This document shows, one piece after another, positions 57,343 to 64,000 of a stretch of 64,000 nt of DNA. Source of the stretch: CAZYXZ01 sp964651395 (lineage in GTDB: Bacteria; Actinomycetota; Actinomycetes; BP-191); contig CAZYXZ010000001.1 in assembly GCA_964651395.1 (NCBI GenBank), forward strand, positions 68,785-132,784, in the 5' to 3' direction. Positions within the stretch are counted from its first letter, which is position 1, and every line of letters starts with the position of its first letter. The notes under the pieces are model-generated. The model saw only the letters and a program-made list of their open reading frames with translations, made no database searches and had not been told where the DNA came from. A program made the translations under genes and the position numbers.

Positions 57343-58266
57343 ATGGGCGGCGACTGGAACGAGCTACTCCATCAACAGCACCGTGCGTTTCGGCTCGACC
57401 AGGCCGCGGAATGTGGACGACTGCGCAGGCACGTTCGCGTACGTGTTGATCGCGGACAATGGACTCAGCTTTATCCGCGCGTGTTCGCAGCGACCGCTGA
57501 GCCGGGCTGGCTCACTTGGGCATCCGGTGCACTGCTGTACGCCGAGGTGCCCGTTGGCGCCGCGGCCGACACAGCGGCTGCGGCGCACGGCCTCATCGGG
57601 GTACCTCGGCTTCAGCCGGCGATCATCATCCCGGCATCCGCGCGGATCGTCGTCCCACATCTCACCGTGATCCGAAGCCGCCAGTTCCAATCGTTGCGCT
57701 TCGTCGAGGTGCAGGGACTGCGAGCGCTCTCGATCGAGGACGTCGTCATCACGCGATGGGGCACGTTACGCACGCGGGATGCGCGCCTTGGTTGGTTGAC
57801 CACCGTCCTCCGCGATGGCCGCACCACATGCGATCGGCTGCGGTCGCGTCTTCGGTACTACCCGCGGGTACCGGGCCGAGCCGAGATGCGCGCAGCGCTA
57901 GACGACTATGCGGGCGGCGCCCATACCCAGGCCGAGCAGGACTTCGTGATTCATGTTCGGGCCGGCGGTTTCCCCGAGCCGGAGCTCCAGCTGCGGGTGC
58001 GCCTCCATGGCGAGGCGCGCATCCTGGACGGTGGCTGGCCCCGGTACTCGACGTACTACGAGATCGACGGATGGCTCGGGCACACGGAACTGCTTGAGCG
58101 CGAGCGTGACAATCGTGTCGGCAACGCGCTGAACAGCGAGCAGACGCTGCTGCGCTTCACGAACCGGCAGGCTCGCGACAGGCGATACGTCCTACTCACG
58201 ACTGCGACGGCGCTCGCCGCGCGCGGGTGTCCGGAGGCTGAGAGCTGGCTCAGGCGGTTCGCCTGA
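57343..58266 (+). CDS. winged-helix/endonuclease-like protein (AbiEi-type N-terminus)
   Basis: The 307-residue protein has an AbiEi-type winged helix (GRLRRHVRVRVDRGQWTQLYPRVFAAT, 25-51) and a C-terminal Vsr/DUF559-like nuclease fold: D229 in ILDGGWP, E240 and D242 in YEIDGW, then ERERDNRVGNAL and LLRFTNRQ. In type IV toxin-antitoxin systems AbiEi is a repressor antitoxin, but no AbiEii toxin gene is next to it. The gene lies exactly between two inverted 48-bp elements, one starting two bases after its stop. It might bind or cut them. The ATG at 57343 is favoured over GTG 57193, which would overlap kamA. Confidence 0.7.
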   Translation: MGGDWNELLHQQHRAFRLDQAAECGRLRRHVRVRVDRGQWTQLYPRVFAATAEPGWLTWASGALLYAEVPVGAAADTAAAAHGLIGVPRLQPAIIIPASARIVVPHLTVIRSRQFQSLRFVEVQGLRALSIEDVVITRWGTLRTRDARLGWLTTVLRDGRTTCDRLRSRLRYYPRVPGRAEMRAALDDYAGGAHTQAEQDFVIHVRAGGFPEPELQLRVRLHGEARILDGGWPRYSTYYEIDGWLGHTELLERERDNRVGNALNSEQTLLRFTNRQARDRRYVLLTTATALAARGCPEAESWLRRFA

Positions 58267-58267
58267 A

Positions 58268-58315
58268 CCGTGGAGGATTTTGGTCGGTATACGGCCAGGA
58301 GCCTCCACTGTGGAG
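58268..58315. repeat. right 48-bp element (inverted copy)
   Basis: On the minus strand this reads CTCCACAGTGGAG, 4 bases, CTGGCCGTATACCGACCA, 5 bases, CTCCACGG. It matches the left element at 38 of 48 positions, with all mismatches but two in the spacers, so the blocks are under selection. Confidence 0.8.
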
Positions 58316-58326
58316 AAAGCGGGGGG

Positions 58327-58767
58327 TTAGAGGGCTGGGGGGCGGTGCTCGTACGCCGTGGACAGGACGACGGTCGTGCGGGTCGAGACGTTGGCCGCGG
58401 TGCGGATGTCCTGGAGCAGCTCTTCCAGGGCTAGTGGCGAGGCGACCCGCACCTTGAGGATGTAGCTCTCCTCGCCCGCCACCGAGTGGCACGCCTCGAT
58501 CGCGCCGAGGTGCTTGAGCCGGTCCGGCGTGTCGTCCGGCGCGCTCGGGTCGATCGGGCGGACCGACACGAAGGCGGTGAGCGGGAGCCCGAGGTCCTCA
58601 GCGGCGACGTCGACGCGGTAGCCGCGGATCGTGCCGCGCTTCTCCAGTCGCTTCACGCGGCTGTGCACGGCCGACACGGACAGTCCCGTGGCCTTCGCCA
58701 GGTCGGTGAAGCTCATCCGCCCGTCGGCGGCCAGCAGCCGCAGGATCTCGCGGTCCATGTCCTCCAT
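58327..58767 (-). CDS. Lrp/AsnC-family regulator
   Basis: The 146-residue protein has the AsnC helix-turn-helix (DREILRLLAADGRMSFTDLAKATGLSVSAVHSRVKRLEKRGTI) and a ligand-binding RAM domain (GLPLTAFVSVRPID, ACHSVAGEESYILKVRVAS). ATG 58767 was chosen; ATG 58758 and an upstream GTG are possible. Lrp-type proteins usually sense amino acids, so it may control the nearby lysine cluster, although no operator is known. Confidence 0.88.
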   Translation of the reverse strand: MEDMDREILRLLAADGRMSFTDLAKATGLSVSAVHSRVKRLEKRGTIRGYRVDVAAEDLGLPLTAFVSVRPIDPSAPDDTPDRLKHLGAIEACHSVAGEESYILKVRVASPLALEELLQDIRTAANVSTRTTVVLSTAYEHRPPAL

Positions 58768-58778
58768 GGCAACTGACC

Positions 58779-59945
58779 CTAGCCTTGGCCCGTGGGACGG
58801 CCCCAATGTGACAGACCTCGGCTGATCACCACCCGCTGGATCTGGTTGGTGCCCTCGACGATCTGGAGCACCTTCGCCTCACGCATGTAGCGCTCGACCG
58901 GGTACTCGGTGACGTAGCCGTAGCCGCCGAAGACCTGCACGGCGTCCGTCGTCACGCGCATGGCGGCGTCGGTCGTGAACAGCTTGCTCATCGCCGCCTG
59001 CTGGCCGTACGGCGACCCGGCGTCCCGGCGTGCGGCCGCCGACAGGTACAGCGCGCGGCCGGCTTCGACAGCCGTGGCCATGTCCGCGAGCAGGAAGGCC
59101 ACGCCCTGGAAGCCGAGGATCGGCTGGCCGAACTGCTCCCGGTCGCGGGCGTACCCGATCGCCGCGTCGAGTGCGGCTTGGCTCAGCCCGACGGCGCAGG
59201 CCGAGATGCCCAGCCGCCCGCCCTCGAGCGCGGCCAGCGCGATCCGGAAGCCCTGGCCCTCCTCCCCGATCAGCCGCTCCGCCGGCACGCGCGCACCGCT
59301 CAAGGCGATCTGCGCCGTCGGCGAGGACTTCATGCCCATCTTCGACTCGGGCATCGCCGCGGCGAGCCCGGGCGTGTCCGCCGGCGCGAGCAGCGTGGAG
59401 ATGCCCTTCGCGCCGTCGTCGGACGTGCGGACCATCAGGTTGTAGAAGTCGGCGACGCCACCATGCGTCACCCATGCCTTCACGCCGTCGACGACGTACT
59501 CGTCGCCCTCGCGACGCGCGCGGGTCGACAGAGCCGCCGCGTCAGAGCCGGATGCCGGCTCCGACAGGCAGTACGCACCGAGCAGGTCGCCGCCGAGCAT
59601 CTCGGGCAGCCAGCGCGCCTTCTGCTCCTCGGTGCCGAAGCGCGCGAGAGGGAAGCAGGCCAGCGTGTGCACTGACACGCCGAGTCCGACCGCCAGCCAC
59701 GCCGCGGCCAGCTCCTCGAGCACCTGCAGGTACACCGTGTAGGGCTGCGCCGCGCCGCCGTACTCCTCGGGGTAGGCCAGGCCGAGCAGGCCGGCGGCGC
59801 CGAGGGTGCGGAAGGTCTCTCGCGGGAACTCCGCCCGCTCCTCCATGTCGGCAGCGCGCGGCGCGACCTCCTTCGCGGCCAGGTCGCGGACCAGGTCGAA
59901 GAGGGCGGCCGCCTCCTCGGTCGTCGCGACGCGCTCGACGCTCAT
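58779..59945 (-). CDS. acyl-CoA dehydrogenase
   Basis: The 388-residue FAD enzyme has the full family set: YCLSEPASGSDAAALSTRA near 125, KAWVTHGGVADFYNLMV near 155, DREQFGQPILGFQGVAFLLADM near 270 and the catalytic glutamate in KVLQIVEGTNQIQRVVISR near 365. Short-chain acyl-CoA or butyryl-CoA dehydrogenases are closest. It overlaps the M24 peptidase gene by ATGA. It could reduce or oxidise the crotonyl-CoA made by lysine breakdown; that link is inference. Confidence 0.92.
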   Translation of the reverse strand: MSVERVATTEEAAALFDLVRDLAAKEVAPRAADMEERAEFPRETFRTLGAAGLLGLAYPEEYGGAAQPYTVYLQVLEELAAAWLAVGLGVSVHTLACFPLARFGTEEQKARWLPEMLGGDLLGAYCLSEPASGSDAAALSTRARREGDEYVVDGVKAWVTHGGVADFYNLMVRTSDDGAKGISTLLAPADTPGLAAAMPESKMGMKSSPTAQIALSGARVPAERLIGEEGQGFRIALAALEGGRLGISACAVGLSQAALDAAIGYARDREQFGQPILGFQGVAFLLADMATAVEAGRALYLSAAARRDAGSPYGQQAAMSKLFTTDAAMRVTTDAVQVFGGYGYVTEYPVERYMREAKVLQIVEGTNQIQRVVISRGLSHWGRPTGQG

Positions 59946-61069
59946 CCGGCCAGCACCGTCAGCGAGCGGTCGACGGCGTTGAGCAGCTCGGCGCCGTCTT
60001 CGGTGCACACGGCGATGTCCTCGATGCGCGCGCCGTAGCGCCCGGGCAGGTAGATGCCAGGCTCGATCGAGAAGGCCATGCCCGGCTCGAGCGGCTCCTG
60101 GTTGCCGCTGACGATGTAGGGGTCCTCGTGCTCCTCCAGCCCGATGCCGTGCCCGGTGCGGTGGATGAAGTACTCGCCGTAGCCCGCATCGGCGATCAGG
60201 TCGCGCGCGACGGCGTCGAGCTGCTCGGCCGTGATGCCCGGCCGGATCGCCGCGCACGCGGCCGCCTGCGCCTCCTGCAGTACGGCGTAGAGCTCGGCGA
60301 ACCCGTCCGGCGCGTGGCCGACGACGTAGGTGCGTGTGATGTCCGAGCAGTACCCCTCGGGCGTCGTGCCGCCGATGTCGACGACCACGGCGTCGCCGGC
60401 CTCGACGACGCGCGGGCCGGTGTCATGGTGCGGGCTCGCACCGTTGGGGCCGGATCCCACGATGACGAAGTTCACGCGGTCGTTGCCGGCCGAGAGAATC
60501 GCGTCGGCGATGTCGCGCCCGATCTCGTCCTCCGTGCGGCCGATCCAGGTCCAGGCCTGCAGCTCACGCTGCACGTCGTCGATCAGCGCTCCCGCGGCGC
60601 GCAGAGCGGCCACCTCGGCCGGGCTTTTGCGGATGCGCAGCCCGCGCAGCACCGGCCCAGCTGCCGAGAGCCGCGCGCCGGGCAGTGCGTCGGCCAGCCG
60701 AAGGGCCTGGGCCGCCCACATCCGGTCCGCCACGGCGACCGAGCCCGGGTTCCGGCCGAGCGCGCCGCGCACCAGGTCGGCGACCAGCGCGTAGGGGTCG
60801 TCGGTCTCGGCCCAGCCGACCACGTCGATGCCCAGCTCCCCCGCGGGCGAGGCGACCGCACGCGGGTGCTCCAGCCCGGGTACGACCAGCGCCGCCGGTC
60901 CGCTGGCGGGCAGGACCAGGCAGGTGAGGCGTTCGAGCGGCAGCGCGTCGTAGCCGGTGAGGTAGCGCAGGTCCGCGCCGGGCGTGACCAGCAGCGCGTC
61001 GACGCCGGCGGCTTCGGCCGCTGCGGCGGCCAGCGACAGCCGGCCGGCCGGGTAGAGGGAGTCGCTCAC
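59942..61069 (-). CDS. M24-family Xaa-Pro aminopeptidase
   Basis: The 375-residue metallopeptidase has the creatinase N-domain and the pita-bread catalytic domain. The metal ligands are in VVVDIGGTTPEGYCSDITRTY, HRTGHGIGLEEHE, FSIEPGIYLPGRYGARIEDIAV. It should remove N-terminal residues before proline. It starts 29 bases from the divergent exonuclease gene and overlaps the acyl-CoA dehydrogenase gene. It is close to PepP/PepQ types; prolidase is possible. Confidence 0.9.
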   Translation of the reverse strand: MSDSLYPAGRLSLAAAAAEAAGVDALLVTPGADLRYLTGYDALPLERLTCLVLPASGPAALVVPGLEHPRAVASPAGELGIDVVGWAETDDPYALVADLVRGALGRNPGSVAVADRMWAAQALRLADALPGARLSAAGPVLRGLRIRKSPAEVAALRAAGALIDDVQRELQAWTWIGRTEDEIGRDIADAILSAGNDRVNFVIVGSGPNGASPHHDTGPRVVEAGDAVVVDIGGTTPEGYCSDITRTYVVGHAPDGFAELYAVLQEAQAAACAAIRPGITAEQLDAVARDLIADAGYGEYFIHRTGHGIGLEEHEDPYIVSGNQEPLEPGMAFSIEPGIYLPGRYGARIEDIAVCTEDGAELLNAVDRSLTVLAG

Positions 61070-61098
61070 AGCCCGAGACGCTACGCGATGATGGCCGC

Positions 61099-61998
61099 GT
61101 GGCCGACCGACTGATGCTGCTGGACACGCCGTCGCTGTACTTCCGGGCCTTCTTCGGCGTGCCCGACACCGTGCGTTCGCCGGACGGTCACCCGGTCAAC
61201 GCGGTCCGCGGGCTGCTCGACATGATCGGCACGCTGGTCAGCCGCCACCACCCGGACCACCTGGTCGCCGCGATGGACGCGGACTGGCGCCCGCAGTTCC
61301 GCGTGGACCTCGTGCCCTCGTACAAGCTGCACCGCGTCGCGACCGACGACGGTGAGGAAGAAGTCCCCGACCTGCTCAGCCCGCAGGTCCCCGTCATCGA
61401 AGAGGTGCTCCGCGCGTTCGGCATCCCGGTCTTCGGCGTCCCGGGCTATGAGGCGGACGACGTGATCGGCACGCTGACCGCACGCCACGTCGGGCCGGTC
61501 GACGTCGTGACCGGCGACCGCGACCTGTTCCAGCTGATCCGCGACCCCGACGTGCGCGTGCTCTACACGCAGAAGGGCATCGCCAACCTGGTCATCGTCG
61601 ACGAGGCGGGCATCACCGAGCGCTACGGCATCCCGGGCCGGGCGTACGCCGACTTCGCCCTGTTGCGCGGCGACCCGTCCGACGGCCTGCCCGGCGTCCG
61701 CGGCGTCGGTGAGAAGACCGCGGCGTCGCTCGTGTCGAAGTACGGCGACCTGGCCGGCATCCTCGCCGCGACGGACATCCCGGCCACCCTGCGCGCGAAG
61801 ATCGACGGGGCACGCGACTACCTCGCCGCGGCCGTGCCGGTGGTCACGGTCGCACACGACGCGCCCGTGCCGGACCACACCGCCACCCTCCCGCGCTCCC
61901 CCGCCGACCCGGACGCGCTCCTCGCGCTCGCGGAGCGCTGGGGCATCGTCGGTGCGGTGACCCGGCTGGTCGACGTCCTGGCCAACCGGCGGGGCTAG
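61099..61998 (+). CDS. 5'-3' exonuclease (PolA N-domain type)
   Basis: The 299-residue protein is a stand-alone flap nuclease. Key acidic residues occur in LMLLDTPSLYFRAFFG, DADWRPQFRVDLVPSYKLHR, PGYEADDVIGTL and VTGDRDLFQLI, and a helix-hairpin-helix follows in GLPGVRGVGEKTAASLVSKYG. It removes 5' flaps or RNA primers. Actinobacteria often have this separate copy besides PolA. The GTG start at 61099 sits a few bases after the divergent peptidase promoter. Confidence 0.92.
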   Translation: MADRLMLLDTPSLYFRAFFGVPDTVRSPDGHPVNAVRGLLDMIGTLVSRHHPDHLVAAMDADWRPQFRVDLVPSYKLHRVATDDGEEEVPDLLSPQVPVIEEVLRAFGIPVFGVPGYEADDVIGTLTARHVGPVDVVTGDRDLFQLIRDPDVRVLYTQKGIANLVIVDEAGITERYGIPGRAYADFALLRGDPSDGLPGVRGVGEKTAASLVSKYGDLAGILAATDIPATLRAKIDGARDYLAAAVPVVTVAHDAPVPDHTATLPRSPADPDALLALAERWGIVGAVTRLVDVLANRRG

Positions 61999-62004
61999 CC
62001 GGCC

Positions 62005-62931
62005 TCAGCGCACCAGTCGCACCCGCTGCGGCGGGACCGGCGGCAGGCAGCCGGCCGCCTTGCCGACGAAGGCCAGCCCGGCTCGGTCGCCGGGACCGAA
62101 GTTGGCCTGCCCGAAGCTCTCGGCGGTCTCGTAGAACATGAGCTGGTAGGGGTCGAGCACGTGCCCGAGCCCTACCACGTGCCCGAGCTCGTGCAGGATC
62201 ACCGCGCCCCACGACGTGCGGTTGCGGAAGCCACCGGGGATCTCGGTGTCCGCGGCGAGGACCACCTGGCCGGTGACGATCTGCTGCGTCTGTCCCCGCT
62301 GGCCGACCATGATCGGCACGGTGATGCCCACCGTGTCCCGGTCGTGCTCGATGCCCGCGCGGGAGAACGACGCCCACGCGACCAGGATCGGCGCCCACCG
62401 CCCCGGGTAGACGGCCGGCTGGTACGGCATCCGGTCGCGGTCCGGGTACTCGGTGGTGTCGCCGTCGTAGACGAACGTGAGACCGGAGGCGGCCGACATG
62501 CGTTCGAACGCCTCCATCACGTCGGCCCGTCCCGTGGGCGGCGCCTCGCGGAAGTTCGCGGTCCAGTGGATCGGCGCGCACGCGTTCCAGCGCACCGGCC
62601 GCCCGTCGTCGATGGTCGCGAAGAACGAGTAGCCGACGTTGCCGCTCGGCGAGACCTGCTGCAGCTCGCGCGCGTCGAGCAGCAGCGGGCGGCCGTTCTG
62701 CCGGTTGAGCAGCAGCTGTGCGCCGCCGAAGACGGCCAGGCAGGCCACCAGTAGCACGACGAGGCCGATCAGCAACGGGCTACGGCGGGACGGTGGCGGC
62801 GGAGGCGGCGGCGGTGACAGCCACGGGGGCGGGACGGCCGGCCAGTTGGGTGGGCGGGCCTGTCCACTGGGGATCACGATGGCCCAGTCGTCGCGAGGCG
62901 GCTGCGGCGGCCCCGCCCCCCACGACGTCAT
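62005..62931 (-). CDS. membrane-anchored matrixin-like zinc protease
   Basis: The 308-residue protein has a proline-rich N-terminus (residues 8-50), one membrane helix (SPLLIGLVVLLVACLAVFGGA, near 51-71) and an extracellular metzincin domain. The zinc motif HELGHVVGLGH at 247-257 is complete, with the Met-turn probably at LMFY near 265. Matrixins of this size are found in actinobacteria without known substrates. ATG 62931 was chosen because upstream frame has no protease features. Confidence 0.87.
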   Translation of the reverse strand: MTSWGAGPPQPPRDDWAIVIPSGQARPPNWPAVPPPWLSPPPPPPPPSRRSPLLIGLVVLLVACLAVFGGAQLLLNRQNGRPLLLDARELQQVSPSGNVGYSFFATIDDGRPVRWNACAPIHWTANFREAPPTGRADVMEAFERMSAASGLTFVYDGDTTEYPDRDRMPYQPAVYPGRWAPILVAWASFSRAGIEHDRDTVGITVPIMVGQRGQTQQIVTGQVVLAADTEIPGGFRNRTSWGAVILHELGHVVGLGHVLDPYQLMFYETAESFGQANFGPGDRAGLAFVGKAAGCLPPVPPQRVRLVR

Positions 62932-63001
62932 CGTCCTACTTTCGCCTTCGGCGTCCGGCTCCCTGCCGGCCGGCCGCCCGCGCGCGTCTACAGTCTGCCC
63001 G

Positions 63002-64000
63002 GTGAGTGTGCGCCCGTTCTGCGTCCGGCACCGCCCGGCGGAGATCGCGGACGCCACGAGCGAGCCGGTCGACGTCCTCGTCGTGGGCGCCGGGGCGACC
63101 GGCGCGGGCGTGGCGCTGGACGCGGCCTCACGCGGGATGTCCGTCGTCCTGCTCGACCGCGGGGACCTGGCCAGCGGCACGTCGAGCAAGTCCTCCAAGC
63201 TCATCCACGGCGGCCTGCGCTACCTGGAGAACTACGAGCTCGGCCTCGTGCGCGAGTCCGTGCTCGAGCGCGAGCTGTTGCAGCGGCTCGCACCGCACCT
63301 GGTGCGGCCTATGGACTTCGTCTACCCGATCTTCCCGGACACCGCACGCCTGCGGCTGGTCGGGCTCGGCCTCACGACGTACGACGTCTTCGCCGGGTTC
63401 CGCAACGTCCGCCGGCACGAGCGGCTCGACGCCGACGAGGCGATCGCTCTCGCCCCGGCGCTGGCCGAGAGCGGCCTGCTCCGCGCGTACGTCTACGGCG
63501 ACTGCGCGACCGACGACGCCCGCCTCGTGCTGGCCAACACCCTCGCCGCGCGGCGCTTCGGCGCGCTCGTCCTGACGTACACCGAGGCGACCGGCCTCGT
63601 CCTGGACGACGACCGGGTCGCGGGTGCGTCGGTGCGGGACGCGCTCACCGGCGCGGAGTACGAGATCCGCGCGCACCACGTGGTCAACGCGACCGGCGTG
63701 TGGGTGGACACGCTCATGGGCGCCGAGGATGCGGAGCACGTGCCGGTCGTCACACCGAGCAAGGGTGTGCACCTCGTCGTACCGGCCGACCGCGTGCCGC
63801 TCCTCGACGCAAGCATCGTCATGCCGTCCGGGCAGGGCGACGGACGGACGATGTTCGCGATCCCGTGGGGTCGCCAGACCGTGCTCGGCACCACCGACAA
63901 CGAGTACGACGGCTCGCTCGACGACGTGCACCTGGAACAGGAGGAGGTCGACTACGTCCTCGCCGCGGCGAACCTGCTGTTCCGTCTGGCCCTGGACGAG
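63002..64000 (+). CDS. glpD: FAD-dependent glycerol-3-phosphate dehydrogenase, 3'-truncated by the window edge
   Basis: The first 333 residues are present. The Rossmann motif DVLVVGAGATGAGVALDAASRG near 25 binds FAD, followed by DLASGTSSKSSKLIHGGLRYLENYE, typical of aerobic GlpD. VVNATGVWVDTLMG and GRTMFAIPWGRQTVLGTTDNEYDG are further matches. The enzyme oxidises glycerol-3-phosphate to dihydroxyacetone phosphate and feeds electrons to quinone at the membrane. GTG 63002 or 63008 starts it; the C-terminus lies outside the window. Confidence 0.93.
   Translation, partial: MSVRPFCVRHRPAEIADATSEPVDVLVVGAGATGAGVALDAASRGMSVVLLDRGDLASGTSSKSSKLIHGGLRYLENYELGLVRESVLERELLQRLAPHLVRPMDFVYPIFPDTARLRLVGLGLTTYDVFAGFRNVRRHERLDADEAIALAPALAESGLLRAYVYGDCATDDARLVLANTLAARRFGALVLTYTEATGLVLDDDRVAGASVRDALTGAEYEIRAHHVVNATGVWVDTLMGAEDAEHVPVVTPSKGVHLVVPADRVPLLDASIVMPSGQGDGRTMFAIPWGRQTVLGTTDNEYDGSLDDVHLEQEEVDYVLAAANLLFRLALDE

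Noticed and set aside
59030..61114. 694-codon open frame on the plus strand opposite the acyl-CoA dehydrogenase and peptidase
   Set aside because: It is very rich in Arg and Pro at the start, without motifs, and opposite two clear enzyme genes.
1..64000. tRNA, rRNA, CRISPR array, prophage or integrase genes
   Set aside because: I saw none by reading. A covariance-model tRNA search and a repeat finder would settle it.

Overview
This is high-GC DNA from an actinobacterium. The lineage is supported by RbpA behind a sigma-R-type promoter, a DUF4193 protein, adjacent dolichol-phosphate-mannose synthase and apolipoprotein N-acyltransferase genes (fused in mycobacteria), many GTG/TTG starts, and operons joined by ATGA or GTGA overlaps. 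I cannot name the genus. The window is almost fully coding, both edges cut a gene (transaldolase on the left, glycerol-3-phosphate dehydrogenase on the right), and I saw no rRNA, tRNA, CRISPR array or transposase.

1-18.3 kb is a redox and stress accessory block. It starts with transaldolase, a cupin, and a copper nitrite reductase with an extra cupredoxin domain plus a partner membrane protein. A leftward operon follows: DoxX, patatin, FolE, ferredoxin reductase and a tandemly duplicated lipoprotein. A cysteine-rich SufR-like regulator lies beside superoxide dismutase and a DUF2935 protein. Two near-identical palindromes (TTCTAA-N18-TTAGA) sit in the doxX/regulator and sod/DUF2935 intergenic regions and are likely its operators. 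A rightward run of overlapping genes then encodes a PQ-loop protein, a DUF5996 protein, a UBP-type zinc finger, an AhpD-like protein, an intradiol dioxygenase, a pirin, a LigB-type dioxygenase and a KhtT/KhtU potassium-proton antiporter pair.

18.4-38.0 kb looks like one uncharacterised catabolic regulon. It holds an acyl-CoA ligase, a TetR regulator, a branched-chain-amino-acid-type ABC importer built from unusual fusions (MFS-LivF and LivH-LivM-LivG) with a tethered binding protein, a membrane-anchored beta-propeller, an old-yellow-enzyme reductase, a secreted CocE-type hydrolase, an SDR, a secreted alpha/beta hydrolase, a metal-dependent amidohydrolase, a luciferase-like monooxygenase and a SnoaL-like protein. 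Four 24-bp imperfect palindromes (consensus half-site TTACGGAGGG, always 10-4-10) lie in the four intergenic regions that between them serve every transcription unit of the block. The TetR protein is the obvious candidate to bind them. The substrate is unknown.

38-50 kb is more ordinary chromosome: a RibD-like reductase flanked by inverted repeats, a MarR regulator with nitronate monooxygenase and a palindromic operator, a PHB-depolymerase-type esterase, a double NlpC/P60 protein whose second domain lacks its cysteine, an MFS exporter, an AidB-like acyl-CoA dehydrogenase, rbpA, fxsA, the mannose synthase, lnt and the DUF4193 gene.

50.6-57.2 kb is an anaerobic-type lysine degradation cluster: kal, kamE, kamD, an amidohydrolase and kdd on the minus strand, divergent from a kamA-like radical SAM gene. 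Next comes a winged-helix/nuclease-like gene bracketed by two 48-bp inverted elements of identical architecture, a candidate undescribed mobile or self-regulated unit. The right end carries an Lrp regulator, acyl-CoA dehydrogenase, M24 peptidase, 5'-3' exonuclease, a matrixin-like protease and the start of glycerol-3-phosphate dehydrogenase.
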